6,740 nt of DNA. Source: Rhizobium sp. Q54 (GTDB lineage Bacteria; Pseudomonadota; Alphaproteobacteria; Rhizobiales; Beijerinckiaceae). The DNA lies in NCBI GenBank assembly GCA_945901195.1, contig CAMDKB010000256.1:1-6740 (forward strand). The letters run 5' to 3'. Below are positions 1-6,528 of this stretch, one piece after another (position 1 is the stretch's first letter; each line of letters begins with the position of its first letter). Below the pieces are notes generated by a model. The model did not search any database. It was given only the letters and a program-made list of their open reading frames with translations, and was not told the origin of the DNA. Made by a program: the position numbers and the translations under genes.

Positions 1-1
1 G

Positions 2-40
2 CGCATTCGCACCACCGCCTTGCAGGAGGCTCGTTCATGA
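2..40 (+). CDS. 3' end of an upstream gene (partial), possibly fdhD
   Basis: Frame 2 is open from the window edge and reads RIRTTALQEARS before a TGA at 38-40. That stop overlaps the fdsD start codon as ATGA, a common junction for co-transcribed, translationally coupled genes. In fds operons the gene before fdsD is usually fdhD (formate dehydrogenase accessory sulfurtransferase) or fdsA (catalytic subunit). Twelve residues are too few to tell which, so the assignment rests on position only. Frame 1 is also open to the window edge, in frame with fdsD, so the fragment is not certain. Confidence 0.4.
   Translation, partial: RIRTTALQEARS
24..29 (+). promoter_or_regulatory. Ribosome binding site of fdsD
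   Basis: A perfect AGGAGG lies 7 bases before the ATG at 37. This fixes the start of fdsD, whose frame would otherwise remain open to the window edge. The site lies inside the last codons of the upstream reading frame. Confidence 0.85.
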
Positions 41-258
41 GCAGCGAAAACCTCGTCCGGATGGCGAACCAGATCGCAATTTCGTTCCGTCTGCAGCCTG
101 AGCCGGAGGCGGTTTCCAACGCCATGCAGCACATCAAGGATTACTGGAACCCGCTCATGCGCCGCGGGATTTACGCGCATCTGGAAAATGGTGGCGAAGG
201 GCTTGAACCCCTGGCCCTGAAGGCGCTGCGCAAGCTGCGCGAAACAGACAAAGTGTAG
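37..258 (+). CDS. fdsD: NAD-dependent formate dehydrogenase delta subunit FdsD
   Basis: This 73-residue soluble protein matches the small FdsD family. It shows the N-terminal LVRMANQIA block (residues 6-14), the central HIKDYWNPLMRR segment (about 32-43), and the glycine-rich HLENGGEGLEPLALKAL stretch (about 48-64) typical of the family. FdsD accompanies the cytoplasmic molybdenum-dependent, NAD-linked formate dehydrogenase (FdsABG), which oxidises formate to CO2 and reduces NAD+. In the family it is not catalytic and is thought to help assemble or stabilise the complex; it carries no cysteine or cofactor motif here. Length is normal. The ATG follows AGGAGG by 7 bases and overlaps the upstream stop, so it is probably the last gene of an fds operon. 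No further fds gene follows; the next gene begins 357 bases downstream and belongs to an efflux system. Confidence 0.88.
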   Translation: MSSENLVRMANQIAISFRLQPEPEAVSNAMQHIKDYWNPLMRRGIYAHLENGGEGLEPLALKALRKLRETDKV

Positions 259-291
259 GCTGCGCCGCGCGCCCCAAAGGTGCGCAAGGTT

Positions 292-322
292 GTAGCCACG
301 GGTGAGCGCAGCGAACCCGTGG
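292..322 (+). repeat. REP unit 1: GTAG plus hairpin
   Basis: GTAG (292-295) is followed immediately by an 8-base perfect stem, CCACGGGT (296-303) with ACCCGTGG (315-322), closing an 11-base loop. Confidence 0.7.
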
Positions 323-341
323 TGGCAGCAGAAGATGATTA

Positions 342-359
342 TCGCCCCGGCAGGGGCGA
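342..359. repeat. Hairpin inside the REP doublet
   Basis: TCGCCCC (342-348) pairs perfectly with GGGGCGA (353-359) around a GGCA loop. It is strong enough to form in RNA but is not followed by a T-run. Confidence 0.65.
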
Positions 360-364
360 GGGAA

Positions 365-412
365 ATGAGTCGTGCTCTCCTCTGCCTCTTCGAGGCAGGT
401 CACGGGAGTCAT
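365..412. repeat. Extended hairpin inside the REP doublet
   Basis: The core is a perfect 7-base stem CTGCCTC (382-388) with GAGGCAG (392-398) around a TTC loop. Imperfect outer pairing continues through GTG/CAC (372-374 with 401-403) to ATGA/TCAT (365-368 with 409-412). There is no T-run after it. Confidence 0.6.
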
Positions 413-417
413 AATCT

Positions 418-448
418 CCGCGGGTTCGCTGTGCTCACCCGTGGCTAC
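418..448 (-). repeat. REP unit 2: inverted GTAG plus hairpin
   Basis: Read on the minus strand this is GTAG (complement of CTAC, 445-448) followed by an 8-pair stem: 418-425 pairs with 437-444, with one G-T pair at 420/442. It is the mirror partner of the unit at 292-322. Confidence 0.7.
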
Positions 449-484
449 AATCCCAGGCTCCTGCGGGGCCTGCTACCGCAGCAC

Positions 485-502
485 TGCCCCATCTGCCCCA
501 TC
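485..502. repeat. Exact 9-base tandem repeat
   Basis: TGCCCCATC occurs twice back to back (485-493 and 494-502), about 115 bases before the start of the efflux operon. It could be a chance C-rich duplication or a paired regulator site; nothing in the sequence decides between these. Confidence 0.5.
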
Positions 503-602
503 CCGCATGAACGAATTGTAACGCGCAGTTCAGTTTCCCCGCTTCCCCCGATGGTTTAAGGAGTATCAGTCGCAGCGCTGGTCTATCGATCCGGCGTGCT
601 CC

Positions 603-607
603 TGAGG
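603..607 (+). promoter_or_regulatory. Ribosome binding site supporting the TTG start
   Basis: TGAGG lies 8 bases before the TTG at 616. There is no in-frame ATG or GTG between the previous in-frame stop (508-510) and this point, so this site is the main reason to choose TTG 616 rather than TTG 628. Confidence 0.55.
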
Positions 608-615
608 CCCCCAAT

Positions 616-2076
616 TTGCGTTCGCGTTTGAAAAATGGCGTAAATTCAGCCCTGTTGGCGTCTGCACTGGCGGGCTGCAGCCTTGATTCGCCGAAACCGG
701 AAGGCATCACGCCTACACTGCCAGCCTCCTATGACGGCGCAAAATCCTCTACAGGACCCAATTTCACAACCGATTGGGTGGCTCTCTTCGGTTCTGCCGA
801 ATTGACGGCGATGGCGCGCAAGGCAATGGAGGGCAACTTCGATCTGGACGCCGCTGCCCAGCGGATCATTCAGGGCGAGGCCCAGGCTGTGGCGGCGGGC
901 TCCGCGCTTTATCCGCAGATAGCAGGCAATTCCAGCGCATCCCGCAGTCTGACGCCCGGCACGCTTCGCGACAAGGAGCCACCGTTCCAATCCAGCGTCG
1001 GCAATCGTTTCAGTCTTGGCCTGACTGCAAGCTATGCCCTGGATTTCTGGGGCAGAAACCGCGCGCTCGCGCAGGCTGGCAAGCTTGGCGCCATCGCCAC
1101 CCGCTATGACTATGAAGTCGTCACCATCTCGACCCTGGCCGTGCTCTGCAACACCTATTTCCAGATGCTCGTCGCTCAGGACCGCATCCGCATCGCACGG
1201 GAAAACATTCGCATCGCCGAGCGCACACTTTCCGCCCTGAAATCCCGGCTGGATGCAGGCACGGGAAACGCCCTCGATATTGCTCAGCAAGAAACCGTGC
1301 TCGCCAACCTGCGCGCCAGTGTGCCGATCCTGGAACAACAGGCGCAGCAAAACCGCAATCTCGTCGCGTTGATTGCCGGGCGAACGCCTGAAAGTCTGAA
1401 AGCGCGTGGCGGCGATTTGCGCAGCGTGAAACTACCCGCTGTGCGCGCAGGGCTACCCTCCCAATTGCTATTGCGGCGACCGGATATTGCGGCCGCTGAA
1501 GCGCGTCTGGAAGCCGCCGACGCAAACATTACAGCCGCAAGAGCAGCCTTCTATCCCTCGATCAGCCTGACTGCCGGCGCCTCACTCGAAAGCATCGCGC
1601 TGAAGAACTTGCTGCGGCCCGAAGCGCTCGCGCTGGATATCGCCGCAGGCCTCACGCAGCCCATATTTACCGGCTATAATCTCGAAGCTCAGCTCGAAGC
1701 CAACAAGGGCCGCTGGCTGGAACTGCTCGCCAATTACCGAAAGGCCATAGTGACGTCTTTAACCGACGTGGAAAACGCGCTGATCGCAGTGCGCAAGACA
1801 TCTGAAGCCGAAACCTTTCGCAATCGAGCTGTGGTTTCAGCGCGTTCGGCGCTGGAACTGACGGAACAACGACTACGTGAAGGCACCATCGACATCATTG
1901 TCCTGCTCACAACGCAGCAGAGCCTGTTCAGCGCACAGGATGCGCTGGCGCTCGCGCGATATCAGCGATTGCTGGCGCTGGTCAGCCTGTTTCAGGCGCT
2001 GGGCGGCGGCTTTGTCCGCGAGCCCTTGCCGCAAGTGCCCTTGCAACAATTGCGTGCGGCAGGAGCGCCGCAATGA
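616..2076 (+). CDS. RND efflux outer membrane lipoprotein, NodT/OprM family
   Basis: This 486-residue protein is a TolC-type outer membrane factor: in the family a trimer forms the exit duct through outer membrane and periplasm. The N-terminus has basic residues (R2, R4, K6), a short hydrophobic run and a lipobox LAGC with the acylated cysteine at 21, so it should be a cleaved lipoprotein. Two outer-membrane-efflux repeats follow, roughly 60-260 and 275-470. Diagnostic family segments are GLPSQLLLRRPDIAAAEARL (279-298), the FYPSISLTAGA strand, the TQPIFTGYN turn and the closing LFQALGGG (458-465). Length is normal. The start is TTG, preceded by TGAGG; TTG 628 would also keep a plausible, shorter signal peptide. 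The stop overlaps the adaptor start as ATGA. It is first in the efflux operon and presumably serves the pumps encoded downstream. Substrate cannot be read from sequence. Confidence 0.9.
   Translation: MRSRLKNGVNSALLASALAGCSLDSPKPEGITPTLPASYDGAKSSTGPNFTTDWVALFGSAELTAMARKAMEGNFDLDAAAQRIIQGEAQAVAAGSALYPQIAGNSSASRSLTPGTLRDKEPPFQSSVGNRFSLGLTASYALDFWGRNRALAQAGKLGAIATRYDYEVVTISTLAVLCNTYFQMLVAQDRIRIARENIRIAERTLSALKSRLDAGTGNALDIAQQETVLANLRASVPILEQQAQQNRNLVALIAGRTPESLKARGGDLRSVKLPAVRAGLPSQLLLRRPDIAAAEARLEAADANITAARAAFYPSISLTAGASLESIALKNLLRPEALALDIAAGLTQPIFTGYNLEAQLEANKGRWLELLANYRKAIVTSLTDVENALIAVRKTSEAETFRNRAVVSARSALELTEQRLREGTIDIIVLLTTQQSLFSAQDALALARYQRLLALVSLFQALGGGFVREPLPQVPLQQLRAAGAPQ
2061..2065 (+). 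promoter_or_regulatory. Ribosome binding site of the adaptor gene
   Basis: AGGAG lies 7 bases before the ATG at 2073, inside the end of the outer membrane factor gene. With the ATGA overlap it supports coupled translation. Confidence 0.75.
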
Positions 2077-3323
2077 AGAAACTGATCGGCCTGATCCTCT
2101 TCGCAGCGCTGGCGGCAATCTATGCGCATTATCGCCACTGGACGACATTGCCAATCCCGTTCCTGCCCCGCCAGGAACTCAGCGAGGGCGCGCGTCCCGC
2201 CTTTCCGCGCTTTGGTCTTGGCAGCGGCCCGGCGCGCGAACGGGAAAAGCCCCTGGTCCCCGTTCTGGCAACGACGGCCCGAAGGCAAGACGTTCCCGTA
2301 ACCGCCGAAGCGGTGGGAACCATTCAGGCCCTGAACACAGCCACAGTGCGGGCACAGGTTGAAGGGCGTCTGCTGGAAATCACCTTCCGTGAGGGCCAGG
2401 ACGTCAAGGCGGGCGACGTTCTCGCGCGCATCGACCCACGCACCTATCAAGCGCTTTACGATCAGGCCGTCGCCAAGCGCGCGCAGGATGCAGCACAGCT
2501 TGCCAATGCACGCATAGACCTTGAACGCTATGTCCGCCTCGCTGCAACGAATGCCGGATCACGCCAGCAGGCCGATACGCAACGCGCGACCGTCCAGCAA
2601 TTGGAAGCTCAATTAAAAGTCGATCAGGCCCAGATTGATTCTGCAAAAAACCAGCTTGATTTCACCACCATTCGCGCGCCGATCTCCGGCCGGACCGGCA
2701 TCCGCCTTGTCGATGCCGGCAATATTCTGCGCGGCGGTGATGCAACCGGCATCGTCACCATTACGCAAGTCACCCCGATTGCGCTGGTCTTCAACCTGCC
2801 TCAGCAACAATTGCAGGCGCTGCGAACCGGAATGCAAAAGGGCGATGTCGCCGTGCAGGCGCTGGAAGCTGACAACAAAACATTGATCGAGTCTGGAAAG
2901 ATCGACGTCATCGACAACCTCGTGGATTCGACAACGGGCACGATCAAGACCAAGGCGCAATTCAGGAATGATGACCTGCGACTGTGGCCCGGCCAGTTCG
3001 TCAATGTGCGCGTCTTTATCAGCGCCTTGCAGGACGTTATTACCGTCCCTTCCGGCGCAGTCCAGCGCGGACCTTCCGGGCCCTATGTCTACCTCATCAA
3101 GGGTGATCAGGTCGCGCAAACAGATGTGAGCATCGGCCTGCAGAACGAGACTGTTGCCGTGGTGACCAAAGGCGTTGATGCAGGCGCCCGCGTGGTAACC
3201 TCGGGCTTCGGACGGCTTAGCGATGAGACGAAAGTCAGCGTGACCATGGAGGACGAAGGAAAGCTCGCCCCATCGGCGGAAGATCAGCCCGACAATACTC
3301 GCAGGCGAGGACGGCGCGGATGA
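2073..3323 (+). CDS. mdtA: RND efflux periplasmic adaptor, MdtA-like (HlyD/MFP family)
   Basis: This 416-residue membrane fusion protein would link the inner-membrane RND pump to the outer membrane channel. Residues 3-18 are a hydrophobic N-terminal segment (signal or anchor) with no lipobox cysteine, followed by a proline/arginine-rich linker to about 65. The first half of the barrel and lipoyl domain spans about 70-125 (VGTIQALNTATVRAQVEGRL, then EGQDVKAGDVLARIDP). A helical hairpin covers about 128-195, rich in Q, A and D. The second lipoyl half begins at FTTIRAPISGRTGIR (197-211), a signature close to MdtA. Beta-barrel and membrane-proximal domains fill 220-395, including DLRLWPGQFVNVRV. 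The tail ends in a basic RRRGRRG. The gene overlaps the preceding stop as ATGA. The MdtA assignment relies on motif resemblance and on two RND genes following, as in mdtABC. Confidence 0.87.
   Translation: MKKLIGLILFAALAAIYAHYRHWTTLPIPFLPRQELSEGARPAFPRFGLGSGPAREREKPLVPVLATTARRQDVPVTAEAVGTIQALNTATVRAQVEGRLLEITFREGQDVKAGDVLARIDPRTYQALYDQAVAKRAQDAAQLANARIDLERYVRLAATNAGSRQQADTQRATVQQLEAQLKVDQAQIDSAKNQLDFTTIRAPISGRTGIRLVDAGNILRGGDATGIVTITQVTPIALVFNLPQQQLQALRTGMQKGDVAVQALEADNKTLIESGKIDVIDNLVDSTTGTIKTKAQFRNDDLRLWPGQFVNVRVFISALQDVITVPSGAVQRGPSGPYVYLIKGDQVAQTDVSIGLQNETVAVVTKGVDAGARVVTSGFGRLSDETKVSVTMEDEGKLAPSAEDQPDNTRRRGRRG
3307..3311 (+). promoter_or_regulatory. Putative ribosome binding site of the bridging mini-ORF
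   Basis: GAGGA lies 8 bases before the ATG at 3320, within the last codons of the adaptor gene. The adaptor C-terminus is arginine/glycine-rich here, so purine-rich codons could give this match by chance. Confidence 0.4.
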
Positions 3324-3376
3324 TCCGGCAATTCTTCAGACCATACATTTATCGCGCCGGAGCCGCGATGACATGA
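3320..3376 (+). CDS. Possible 18-residue bridging mini-ORF between adaptor and pump
   Basis: ATG at 3320 overlaps the adaptor stop (TGA 3321-3323), and its own TGA (3374-3376) overlaps the pump ATG at 3373. The ORF therefore fills the 49-base gap exactly, with ATGA at both ends. The peptide would be MIRQFFRPYIYRAGAAMT, with GAGGA 8 bases upstream. It could act as a relay that carries ribosomes from adaptor to pump. Alternatively it may be a relic: its PYIYRAGAA aligns with PFILRPVAT at residues 6-14 of the pump (P, I, R and A shared), suggesting a decayed copy of an RND 5' end. It is short enough that both properties could be chance. I know of no described protein matching it. Confidence 0.3.
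   Translation: MIRQFFRPYIYRAGAAMT
3359..3362 (+). promoter_or_regulatory. Probable ribosome binding site of the first RND gene
   Basis: GGAG lies 10 bases before the ATG at 3373. No other in-frame start lies between the adaptor stop and 3373, and this start gives the usual short cytoplasmic RND N-terminus. Confidence 0.5.
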
Positions 3377-6300
3377 GCGTATCATCGCCCTTCATTCTGC
3401 GCCCGGTCGCCACCTCGCTCTTTGCTGTGGCAATCCTCTTGTGTGGAATTCTGGGCTATCTGCGCCTGCCCGTGGCCTCGTTGCCGCAAGTTGATTTTCC
3501 GACCATCCTTGTCAATACGCGCCTGCCCGGAGCCAATCCGGAAACGATGGCGACGATTGTCACGGCGCCGCTGGAGCGCTCGCTCGGTCAGATACCTTCA
3601 CTGGCTGCCATGTCGTCGCAATCCTCTTTCGGCTTCAGTCAGATCACCCTGCAATTCGATCTTGGCCGCGACATAGATGCCGCCTCGCAGGACGTTCAAT
3701 CCGCCATCAATACCGCAACCGGCGTGCTGCCGCGCAATCTTCCCTATCCGCCGGTCTATTCCAAAGTGAACCCAGCCGATGCGCCCATTGTTTCGCTGGC
3801 GCTTGTCTCGGCAACAGCAGAATTGCGCGTACTCAGCGATCTCGCAGATACCTTGATCGCGCCACGGCTTGCCGAACTCACCGGCGTCGGCCGTGTCGCC
3901 ATTCAGGGCGGCATCAGGCCCGCAGTGCGTATTCAGGCCGATCTGGCGCGTCTTGCCAATTACAAGATCGGCATCGAGGATGTCAGGCAGGCAATCGTCG
4001 GCGCGAACGTCGCCGGCTCCAAAGGTTCGCTGGACGGTGACAGGCAATCCTGGATCATTTCCGCCAACGATCAGATCGAGGCCGCAGAATCCTATCGCAA
4101 TGTGGTGATTGCGACACGCAACGGAACGCCGGTCTTGTTGCGTGATATCGCCAACGTCATAGACGGTCTGGAAAACGTCCGCGTGGGCGGCTGGTACAAT
4201 GGCCAACCCGCCGTTATCGTCGACGTTCAAAAGCAGCCGGGCGCCAATATCATCTCGACACTCGACCGGTTACGCCGCGAAGTGCCGCGACTGCAAAGGC
4301 TGATGCCAGCGGGCATAGAATTCAAGATCGTACAGGATCGAACGCCCACCATTCGCGCCTCTGTCGAAGAGGTCGAATTCACGCTGGTACTGGCTGTCGC
4401 TCTGGTCATCCTGGTGGTCTTGCTGTTCCTCCGCTCGTTCCGAGCAACCATCGTGGCGGCCATCACGCTTCCCCTGTCGCTCGTGGCGACATTCGGCGTG
4501 ATGTATCTGGCAGGCTTCAGTCTTAACAATCTGTCGCTGATGGCGCTGACAATCGGCACGGGCTTTGTTGTCGATGACGCCATTGTGATGATCGAGAATG
4601 TCGTACGCAAACTTGAAGATGGCCGTAACCCTCTGGATGCGGCGCTCGAAGGCGCGCGGGAAATCGGCTTCACGGTTATTTCGCTGACATTTTCCCTAAT
4701 CGCCGTGTTCATCCCGTTGCTGTTCATGACGGGACTGGTTGGCCGCATGTTCAGGGAATTTGCACTGACCTTGACGATTGCCGTTCTCGTCTCCGCAATC
4801 ATATCCCTGACAATTACACCCATGCTTTGCTCGCAGATTCTGCGTCGACAGGAAGGTTCGGGAACCGCCTTTCTCGCGACCATTATCGAAAAGCCGTTCT
4901 CGTGGATGGCCGCGATCTATGAGCGCACATTGGGATGGGCCCTGCGCCATCAAGGATTCATGATCCTCGTCATCCTAGCAACCCTAGGCCTCACCGTTGA
5001 CATGTATGTTGTCAGTCCCAAGGGCTTTCTACCGCAGCAGGACACCGGCCTCATCAGCGCCGTGCTCGAAGCCTCCCCGGATGTGTCCTTTCAGGAAATG
5101 ACTGCAGCGCAGGAAACAGCGGCACGCGCCATCCGCAAGGACAGCGACGTCGCCGATATCATTTCCGTGCTCGGCGTTGGCCCGCTCAACGCCACCGGGA
5201 ATACCGGACGCTTTACAATTGTTCTCAAACCAAAGGGCGAGCGCCGGGCCAGCGCGCAGGAGATTGCTGAACGTCTGCGCACCGCCGTCAATATAAATGC
5301 AGGCGCCAGCATCTATCTCGAACCCGTGCAGGACATCCAGGTCTCAACGCGCGCCAGTCGTTCCCAATATCAATATACGCTCGCAGGCTCCAGCCAGAGC
5401 GATGTCGTCAAATGGGCGCAACAGCTCGCATTGAAATTGCGAACGATGTCTGTTCTTCGCAATGTCGCCGGCGAAAACCAGGAAGGCGGTTTGCGCGCCT
5501 TTGTCGACATAGATAGAGAAAACGCTGGCAGACTGGGCATTTCAATCCAGTCCATCGCCGATACTTTAAACAGCGCCTTCGGCCAGCGGCAGATTTCAAC
5601 CATCTACGCGCAGACAAACCAATATCGCGTTATCCTTGAGGCCGCGCCGCAATTTCAGAACGATCCATCATCGCTGGCACGCCTTTTTGTTCCAGGAACC
5701 GGCGGCGTCCAGGTTCCTCTGGAAACCTTCGCCACAATCAGGCGCATCACCGCACCCCTGGTCATTGCCCATCAAGACCAGTTCCCTGCAGCAACAATCA
5801 GCTTCGATCTGGCGCAGAACACGTCTCTCAGCCAGGCCGTGCGCGCAATCACACAGGCGCAAACCGAAATCGACATGCCCCAGTCCATCACCACCAGCTT
5901 TCACGCCGATGCGGCCGAATTTCAAAATTCGCTCGCAACACAACCCTGGCTAATACTTGCCGCGATCATCTCGATCTATATCGTGCTAGGCGTTCTCTAT
6001 GAAAGTTTCGCCCATCCCTTCACAATTCTTACAACCTTGCCTTCGGCAGGTGTCGGTGCATTGCTGGCTTTGCAACTCACGGGCCATGAACTGTCGCTGA
6101 TAGCGCTTATCGGCATCATTCTGCTTATGGGAATCGTGAAAAAGAATGCCATCATGATGATCGATTTCGCCATCGAAGCCGAGCGGCGCGATGGGCTGGA
6201 TCCTCGCGAAGCCATTTTACGCGCCTGCGCGTTGCGCTTTCGCCCGATCATGATGACAACGCTGGCCGCATTGTTCGGCGCGATACCGCTCGCCTTCGGC

Positions 6301-6528
6301 ACCGGCATGGGGAGTGAATTACGCGTACCGCTGGGCGTCAGCATCATTGGCGGCTTGATCCTCAGTCAGCTCCTGACGCTCTATACAACGCCAGTCATCT
6401 ATCTGGCTGTTGAACGGCTGCGGATAGGTCTGGGCGGCCACCGCAAGGTCAGTAGTGAAGCGCGCCTGCAACAGGCGCGAAACGAAGAGCGCGAAAGCGC
6501 CGGCGATGCAAAGGCGCATCCGCCATGA
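3373..6528 (+). CDS. mdtB: RND multidrug efflux pump subunit, MdtB-like
   Basis: This 1051-residue inner-membrane pump has the full RND layout. TM1 is at about 12-30 (after FILRPVAT), the first large periplasmic loop covers about 31-336, TM2-6 about 337-490, TM7 about 528-546, the second loop about 548-858, and TM8-12 the rest. The proton-relay pair in TM4 is intact (GFVVDDAIV, D401 and D402), as is the TM10 lysine (GIVKKNAIMM, K924, aligning with AcrB K940). Family blocks include SSQSSFGFSQITLQF, YPPVYSKVNPADAPI, SAFGQRQISTIY and RFRPIMMTTLAALFG. In the family it exchanges protons for drugs, bile salts or other small molecules. A roughly 40-residue charged cytoplasmic tail follows TM12. The stop overlaps the second pump gene as ATGA, pointing to a heteromeric MdtBC-type trimer. 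The N-terminal half reads somewhat closer to MdtC and the C-terminal half to MdtB, so the B/C label is by gene order and moderate. Confidence 0.92.
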   Translation: MSVSSPFILRPVATSLFAVAILLCGILGYLRLPVASLPQVDFPTILVNTRLPGANPETMATIVTAPLERSLGQIPSLAAMSSQSSFGFSQITLQFDLGRDIDAASQDVQSAINTATGVLPRNLPYPPVYSKVNPADAPIVSLALVSATAELRVLSDLADTLIAPRLAELTGVGRVAIQGGIRPAVRIQADLARLANYKIGIEDVRQAIVGANVAGSKGSLDGDRQSWIISANDQIEAAESYRNVVIATRNGTPVLLRDIANVIDGLENVRVGGWYNGQPAVIVDVQKQPGANIISTLDRLRREVPRLQRLMPAGIEFKIVQDRTPTIRASVEEVEFTLVLAVALVILVVLLFLRSFRATIVAAITLPLSLVATFGVMYLAGFSLNNLSLMALTIGTGFVVDDAIVMIENVVRKLEDGRNPLDAALEGAREIGFTVISLTFSLIAVFIPLLFMTGLVGRMFREFALTLTIAVLVSAIISLTITPMLCSQILRRQEGSGTAFLATIIEKPFSWMAAIYERTLGWALRHQGFMILVILATLGLTVDMYVVSPKGFLPQQDTGLISAVLEASPDVSFQEMTAAQETAARAIRKDSDVADIISVLGVGPLNATGNTGRFTIVLKPKGERRASAQEIAERLRTAVNINAGASIYLEPVQDIQVSTRASRSQYQYTLAGSSQSDVVKWAQQLALKLRTMSVLRNVAGENQEGGLRAFVDIDRENAGRLGISIQSIADTLNSAFGQRQISTIYAQTNQYRVILEAAPQFQNDPSSLARLFVPGTGGVQVPLETFATIRRITAPLVIAHQDQFPAATISFDLAQNTSLSQAVRAITQAQTEIDMPQSITTSFHADAAEFQNSLATQPWLILAAIISIYIVLGVLYESFAHPFTILTTLPSAGVGALLALQLTGHELSLIALIGIILLMGIVKKNAIMMIDFAIEAERRDGLDPREAILRACALRFRPIMMTTLAALFGAIPLAFGTGMGSELRVPLGVSIIGGLILSQLLTLYTTPVIYLAVERLRIGLGGHRKVSSEARLQQARNEERESAGDAKAHPP

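Larger units (their letters stand above)
290..450. repeat. REP doublet (BIME-like inverted repeat element)
   Basis: Arms 290-319 and 421-450 are inverted copies of each other, matching at 29 of 30 positions; the single difference (308 against 432) would still be a G-U pair in RNA. Each arm begins at its outer edge with the tetranucleotide GTAG (292-295, and CTAC at 445-448) followed directly by its own palindrome. GTAG next to an imperfect palindrome is the hallmark of REP sequences processed by RAYT (TnpA-REP) transposases. The 101-base middle is also structured, with two further hairpins. Such elements often sit between operons, where they can affect mRNA stability or termination. No RAYT gene is in the window, so any mobilisation would act in trans. 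Copy number elsewhere in the genome is unknown. Confidence 0.75.
259..615. other. Intergenic region between the fds and efflux operons
   Basis: This 357-base gap has no convincing gene. Positions 259-289 are GC-rich with only a weak TGCGC/GCGCA pairing and no T-run, so no clear intrinsic terminator follows fdsD. Positions 290-450 are the REP-like inverted-repeat element. Positions 461-481 contain a CTGCGG/CCGCAG hairpin with a 9-base loop, and 485-502 a 9-base tandem repeat. Positions 503-615 must hold the promoter and leader of the efflux operon unless transcription reads through from fds. I could not find a convincing -35/-10 pair or a clear operator palindrome there. Confidence 0.6.

Noticed and set aside
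342..398. Intrinsic terminator of the fds operon
   Set aside because: The hairpins are strong but none is followed by a T-run; the C/G-rich flanks argue against a classical terminator.
290..450. CRISPR-like repeat
   Set aside because: There are only two copies, in inverted orientation, with a structured spacer; a CRISPR needs several direct repeats with unique spacers.
302..559. 85-codon plus-strand ORF and opposing ORF (155-412) across the intergenic region
   Set aside because: Both run through the REP hairpins, have no ribosome binding site, and their predicted proteins are only translations of palindromic repeats.
516..569. Sigma-70-type promoter (TTGTAA at 516-521; TTTAAG at 555-560 or TATCAG at 564-569)
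   Set aside because: No -35/-10 pair has both reasonable sequences and 16-18 base spacing.
646..1350. 234-codon minus-strand ORF opposite the outer membrane factor gene
   Set aside because: It is a shadow ORF in high-GC coding DNA; the plus frame has clear family motifs throughout, and the minus-strand product resembles nothing I recognise.
1877..2362. 161-codon plus-strand ORF spanning the outer membrane factor/adaptor junction
   Set aside because: It is out of frame with both genes, arginine/serine-rich as typical of off-frame high-GC translation, and the flanking ATGA overlap already explains the junction.
3598..4883. Long minus-strand ORFs (3598-4230, 4227-4883) opposite the first RND gene
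   Set aside because: They lie fully inside a well-supported RND coding frame and show no recognisable domains or ribosome binding sites.
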